Source of the DNA: Arcticibacter tournemirensis
Lineage (GTDB): Bacteria; Bacteroidota; Bacteroidia; Sphingobacteriales; Sphingobacteriaceae
NCBI RefSeq assembly: GCF_006716645.1
Contig: NZ_VFPL01000002.1
Location: forward strand, 372,001-436,000
DNA length: 64,000 bases
Direction of reading: 5' to 3'
Position numbers and translations under genes: made by a program
The notes under the pieces: model-generated
The model's input: the letters and a program-made list of their open reading frames with translations, nothing else
What the model was told of the DNA's origin: nothing
The model's database searches: none
Shown: in pieces, positions 61,051 to 64,000 of the stretch
Layout: each line of letters begins with the position of its first letter
How positions within the stretch are numbered: the stretch's first letter is position 1

Positions 61051-62019
61051 ATGACAGGAACACCCTATCTCACTAAGTCCCCTATTCTCTTCCTTATCTT
61101 TAACCGGCCGGATACAACCTACAAGGTATTTGAAAAGATAAGGGAAGCAAAACCAACCCGACTATATATTGCAGCCGACGGCCCGAGGAAAGATCGAATT
61201 GAAGAAGAATCTTTATGTACCGAAACGCGAGCAGTTTCAAAGCTGGTTGATTGGGATTGTGATGTAAAAATCCTCTTCAGAAACCACAATCTTGGTTGCA
61301 AAAATGCAGTTAGCTCTGCCTTAGACTGGTTCTTCAGCCAGGAGGATGATGGTATAATTCTTGAAGATGATTGCCTGCCTGCTAATGACTTCTTTTTTTT
61401 CTGCGATGAACTGCTGGAAAAATACAGGTTTGATACAAGGATTCGCCATATAGGAGGGAGTAATCTACAATATGGAAATACCAGGGGAGATGCAAGCTAT
61501 TATTTCGCGAATATGACCCATGTGTGGGGCTGGGCATCTTGGAAAAGAGCGTGGATTGATTATGACAAAAATCTTATGAAATACGAACAAAAGGATGTAG
61601 CGATACAACTTGGGAAGATTTTTAGCGATCCCCTGATAGTAGAAACCTGGACAGAAATATTTAGAATGGTAAAAGAAGGCGAGATTGATACATGGGATTA
61701 TCAACTTGGCTTCATTAACTTCTTCAACAATGGTTTGACTATCATTCCAAACACTAATTTAATCTCAAATATTGGTTTTCGAGAAGACGCAACTCATACA
61801 CTTTCTCCAGACAACCCAAATGCAAACATCCCGCTTGGCGAATTAAAAGCATTGGTTCACCCGGTTTATTTTCTTCCGGAAAAAGAAGCGGACGTCTATA
61901 CCCTTAACCATGACTTCAATATTGAAGAACGGCGTGCTCAGGAAAAAGAGGAAGCAAGACTTGTAGAAAAAAACAAAAGAAAGCTGAGGAACCGTGTTAA
62001 GCAATTTTTTAAACACTAG
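61051..62019 (+). CDS. Nucleotide-diphospho-sugar transferase fold protein (GT2-like)
   Basis: 322 residues. SPILFLIFNRPDTTYKVFEKI and LYIAADGPRK begin a GT-A fold; DDGIILEDDCLPANDFFFF carries an acidic E-D-D cluster in the DxD place; HVWGWASWKRAWIDYD is a conserved acceptor-side block of this family. Similar proteins accompany glycan loci in Bacteroidota; the sugar is unknown. The C-terminus is highly charged (about residues 290-322), probably a membrane-associating helix. Confidence 0.75.
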   Translation: MTGTPYLTKSPILFLIFNRPDTTYKVFEKIREAKPTRLYIAADGPRKDRIEEESLCTETRAVSKLVDWDCDVKILFRNHNLGCKNAVSSALDWFFSQEDDGIILEDDCLPANDFFFFCDELLEKYRFDTRIRHIGGSNLQYGNTRGDASYYFANMTHVWGWASWKRAWIDYDKNLMKYEQKDVAIQLGKIFSDPLIVETWTEIFRMVKEGEIDTWDYQLGFINFFNNGLTIIPNTNLISNIGFREDATHTLSPDNPNANIPLGELKALVHPVYFLPEKEADVYTLNHDFNIEERRAQEKEEARLVEKNKRKLRNRVKQFFKH

Positions 62020-62042
62020 ATATAATACATTAGATAACTACT

Positions 62043-62792
62043 ATGGCAACGAACAATTTTGCATTTAACTCTCCCCCTTTAATTAGCGTTATTACCGTCT
62101 CGCTAAACGCGAGCAGCCATATTGAAAGGTGTATTAAAAGCGTTCTATCTCAACCTTACCCTAATATTGAACATATTATCATTGATGGTGGAAGCAAAGA
62201 CGGAACTGTAGAAATACTAAAAAAATACGATAAAGAACTAGCGTATTGGATAAGCGAGCCAGATAAAGGCATTTACCATGCCATGAATAAAGCTCTGGAC
62301 CGCGCACAGGGCGATTGGATCCATTTCCTTGGGTCAGACGATTTCCTGTACGAAGGGTTTAGTGAGATGGCCACTGTCTCGCAGGGAGATAAAACGATCT
62401 ATTACGGCAGCTGTCTTTGGGGTAATACGATCCTTGGAGGAGTATTTACTCCGCTCAGACTGTCGACAGAGTGTATTTGCCACCACGGTATATTCTATCC
62501 CAGGAAAGTATTTGAAAAATATCGTTATGAAGAGAAATATCAAATCTCAGCTGACTATTTCCTGAATATCCAGTGTTGGACAGATGATGAGTTTGACAAA
62601 AATTACTATCCGTATTTAGTTGCCAACTTTTCTCAGGGCGGCCTTTCGGAGAAACGCACAGATGAAATATTTAAAAAGGATTTCAACGAGATTCTTAAGA
62701 AACATTTAACGATGAAAGACTTTCTAAAATATAGATTCGGTCAGTATAAGAAACAACAAGCGACACGAAAACGCCGGCGCCAGTTTATATAG
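62043..62792 (+). CDS. GT2-family glycosyltransferase (WcaA-like)
   Basis: 249 residues: ISVITVSLNASSHIERCIKSVL, HIIIDGGSKDGTVEIL, DKGIYHAMNKALDRAQGDW, FLGSDDFLY and HHGIFYPRKVFEKY. Third member of the paralogue set with 55467 and 60278. Basic C-terminal tail (KKQQATRKRRRQF), likely for membrane contact. A weak hairpin follows. Confidence 0.85.
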   Translation: MATNNFAFNSPPLISVITVSLNASSHIERCIKSVLSQPYPNIEHIIIDGGSKDGTVEILKKYDKELAYWISEPDKGIYHAMNKALDRAQGDWIHFLGSDDFLYEGFSEMATVSQGDKTIYYGSCLWGNTILGGVFTPLRLSTECICHHGIFYPRKVFEKYRYEEKYQISADYFLNIQCWTDDEFDKNYYPYLVANFSQGGLSEKRTDEIFKKDFNEILKKHLTMKDFLKYRFGQYKKQQATRKRRRQFI

Positions 62793-62823
62793 CGCATAAT
62801 TTTCGTTTGTAATAATGTGAATT

Positions 62824-62849
62824 GGGGAACAGGAACAGATTGTTTCCCC
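62824..62849 (+). terminator. Weak hairpin between GT2 and GT10 genes
   Basis: GGGGAACA (62824-62831) pairs with TGTTTCCCC (62841-62849) with one bulged base; only a short T-rich stretch follows. Possible terminator or attenuator. Confidence 0.35.
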
Positions 62850-62946
62850 ATCGATTTATGTTTTCTTCCTAGTATCGCAGAGAGGTAGTGAATAAAGATC
62901 TGTCTGAAAACATCATCTTTGTCTGCAACTTTAGGAACTAAGTCAA

Positions 62947-63897
62947 ATGAGAAAAATAAAAGAAACCATACATCTTTTAAGGGGATACAGCAAGGACAAA
63001 GAGCTATGCAAAGGGTCTCCGGTGAAATTATTTAATTTTTGCAATATAAAAAAGCCTGAAGATGTATGGTTCTACAATTTCATTCACAGTGAATTTCCAG
63101 ACAAACTCTCTTCAAAGAAAGAGATTGCGGTATTCTCAGTATATGGTACCCGTTCGAAGATTAAATTGAATAGAAGTCCTGTAAAGCTATTTTTTACGAG
63201 CGAAAACATCGACAACTATTCCGAATATAGCGATCATTGTCTTGCAGAGGTTGATCTGGTATTGGGATTTGAACATTTACAGGAACAGAACTACCTGCGT
63301 TTTCCGCTATGGATTCTCTACTTTATACCATCTGCTTTGAATCCGCAAATGATCAGAAAGGCAGTCTATAATATGTCGCATTTTAATCATGACGACATTT
63401 CTTCCCGTAAGTTCTGTTGCATGGTATGCAGTCACGATGGAGATGGTGCCAGGCCTGCGATCTACCATAGCTTGAGCGAAATCGAAAAGGTTGACAGCGG
63501 CGGATCTTATTTAAACAACACGAACGATCTTAAAGAACTCTGCGCGGATGACAAACGACTGTTCCTAACTCGTTATAAATTCAATATCTGTCCGGAGAAT
63601 TCCGACGGCGACGGTTATGTTACTGAAAAGCTTTTCGAAGCTATTAATTCTGGATGCATACCAATATATATGGGAAGCAACAACAACCCCGAGCCTAATG
63701 TAATTAACAAAGATGCTGTTCTCTTTTACTCAGGTCCTGAGAGCCTTGAATCATTGAAGAAGCAGGTCGCGGAACTCCATTCTAACGAAAAACTATACAG
63801 GGAATTTATATCCCAGGAACGATTTCTGCCGACGGCAGCAGAGTTTGTGCTTGACACAATCAGCGAGTTGAAGAAAAGGATTGATCTATTGTTATGA
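62947..63897 (+). CDS. GT10-family fucosyltransferase
   Basis: 316 residues with the alpha-1,3/1,4-fucosyltransferase C-terminal signature: FNICPENSDGDGYVTEKLFEAINSGCIPIYMGS (residues about 213-245), where the YVTEK block binds GDP-fucose. The N-terminal half has the acceptor-side features FFTSENIDN and VLGFEHL. It would add L-fucose or a related sugar to a surface glycan. No GDP-fucose synthesis genes are in this window. A minus-strand frame overlaps its 3' end by 6 bases. Confidence 0.85.
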   Translation: MRKIKETIHLLRGYSKDKELCKGSPVKLFNFCNIKKPEDVWFYNFIHSEFPDKLSSKKEIAVFSVYGTRSKIKLNRSPVKLFFTSENIDNYSEYSDHCLAEVDLVLGFEHLQEQNYLRFPLWILYFIPSALNPQMIRKAVYNMSHFNHDDISSRKFCCMVCSHDGDGARPAIYHSLSEIEKVDSGGSYLNNTNDLKELCADDKRLFLTRYKFNICPENSDGDGYVTEKLFEAINSGCIPIYMGSNNNPEPNVINKDAVLFYSGPESLESLKKQVAELHSNEKLYREFISQERFLPTAAEFVLDTISELKKRIDLLL

Positions 63898-64000
63898 AAT
63901 CGGCGATCCGTCTTCCATCTTTTGTAATACTCCCTTCAATTTATGAATGTCGATCGTAATATTACAACCTTCGCCTTCAATATACTGATCTTCCATATCG
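63892..64000 (-). CDS. C-terminal end of an unidentified gene, cut by the window edge
   Basis: On the minus strand the frame is open from the right edge to a TAA at 63894-63892, coding for about 36 residues that end HKLKGVLQKMEDGSPIS. An internal ATG at 63996 means it could also be a 34-codon chance frame. It overlaps the fucosyltransferase stop by six bases in convergent orientation. Family not recognised. Confidence 0.4.
   Translation of the reverse strand, partial: DMEDQYIEGEGCNITIDIHKLKGVLQKMEDGSPIS

Overview
The window looks like a chromosomal segment of a member of the phylum Bacteroidota, most likely a Sphingobacteriales/Pedobacter-like bacterium. Evidence: the N-terminal half of the type IX secretion translocon SprA, several promoters of the Bacteroidota type (TTTG, about 19 bases, TAnnTTTG), almost no Shine-Dalgarno sequences, and Bacteroidota-style Wza, OmpA and RND gene sets. 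No tRNA, rRNA, CRISPR array or transposase was recognised.

Layout. 1-6.4 kb, minus strand: maeB-ruvA-sprA (sprA runs off the left edge). 6.6-10.8 kb, minus: an outer-membrane barrel protein, a LutB-type iron-sulfur protein and an M61 peptidase. 11.0-18.1 kb, plus: a tripartite RND efflux pump (adaptor, permease, TolC), a single-domain response regulator and an N-acetylglucosamine kinase-like protein. 18.1-38.2 kb, minus: a complete Wzx/Wzy-type polysaccharide operon (wza, wzz, dehydratase, wzx, four GT4 glycosyltransferases, aminotransferase, acetyltransferase, CBS-nucleotidyltransferase, wzy, the UDP-L-FucNAc genes and a WecA-like initiating transferase). 38.8-43.1 kb, plus: rplM-rpsI-rpsB-tsf-pyrH-frr. 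43.2-51.1 kb: an ABC exporter, a small PLDc_N protein, an MFS transporter, recG, ridA, a 46-residue membrane protein and an abundant-type OmpA protein. 51.7-63.9 kb: a second glycan cluster (three GT9, several GT2, an MsbA-like exporter, a GT10 fucosyltransferase), probably for LPS core or a surface glycan.

How the genes work together. The minus-strand operon is self-contained: nucleotide-sugar enzymes make UDP-N-acetyl-L-fucosamine and probably a 2,4-diamino-2,4,6-trideoxy sugar; a WecA-like enzyme starts the unit on undecaprenyl phosphate; four GT4 enzymes extend it; Wzx flips, Wzy polymerises, Wzz sets length and Wza exports. The operon is visibly AT-richer than its flanks.

The most unusual feature is not a gene. 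Between genes in the 6.4-16.8 kb and 38.4-47.1 kb parts there are arrays of degenerate heptanucleotides that keep an exact 7-base register for up to 18 units while the bases change. Units differ between loci but are alike within one locus. Five arrays begin at, inside or one base before the stop codon of the upstream gene, several reverse orientation half way to make palindromes, and one runs into the start of the tolC coding sequence. A related array before rplM has an 11-base period. None was found inside either polysaccharide cluster. I do not know their function or origin.
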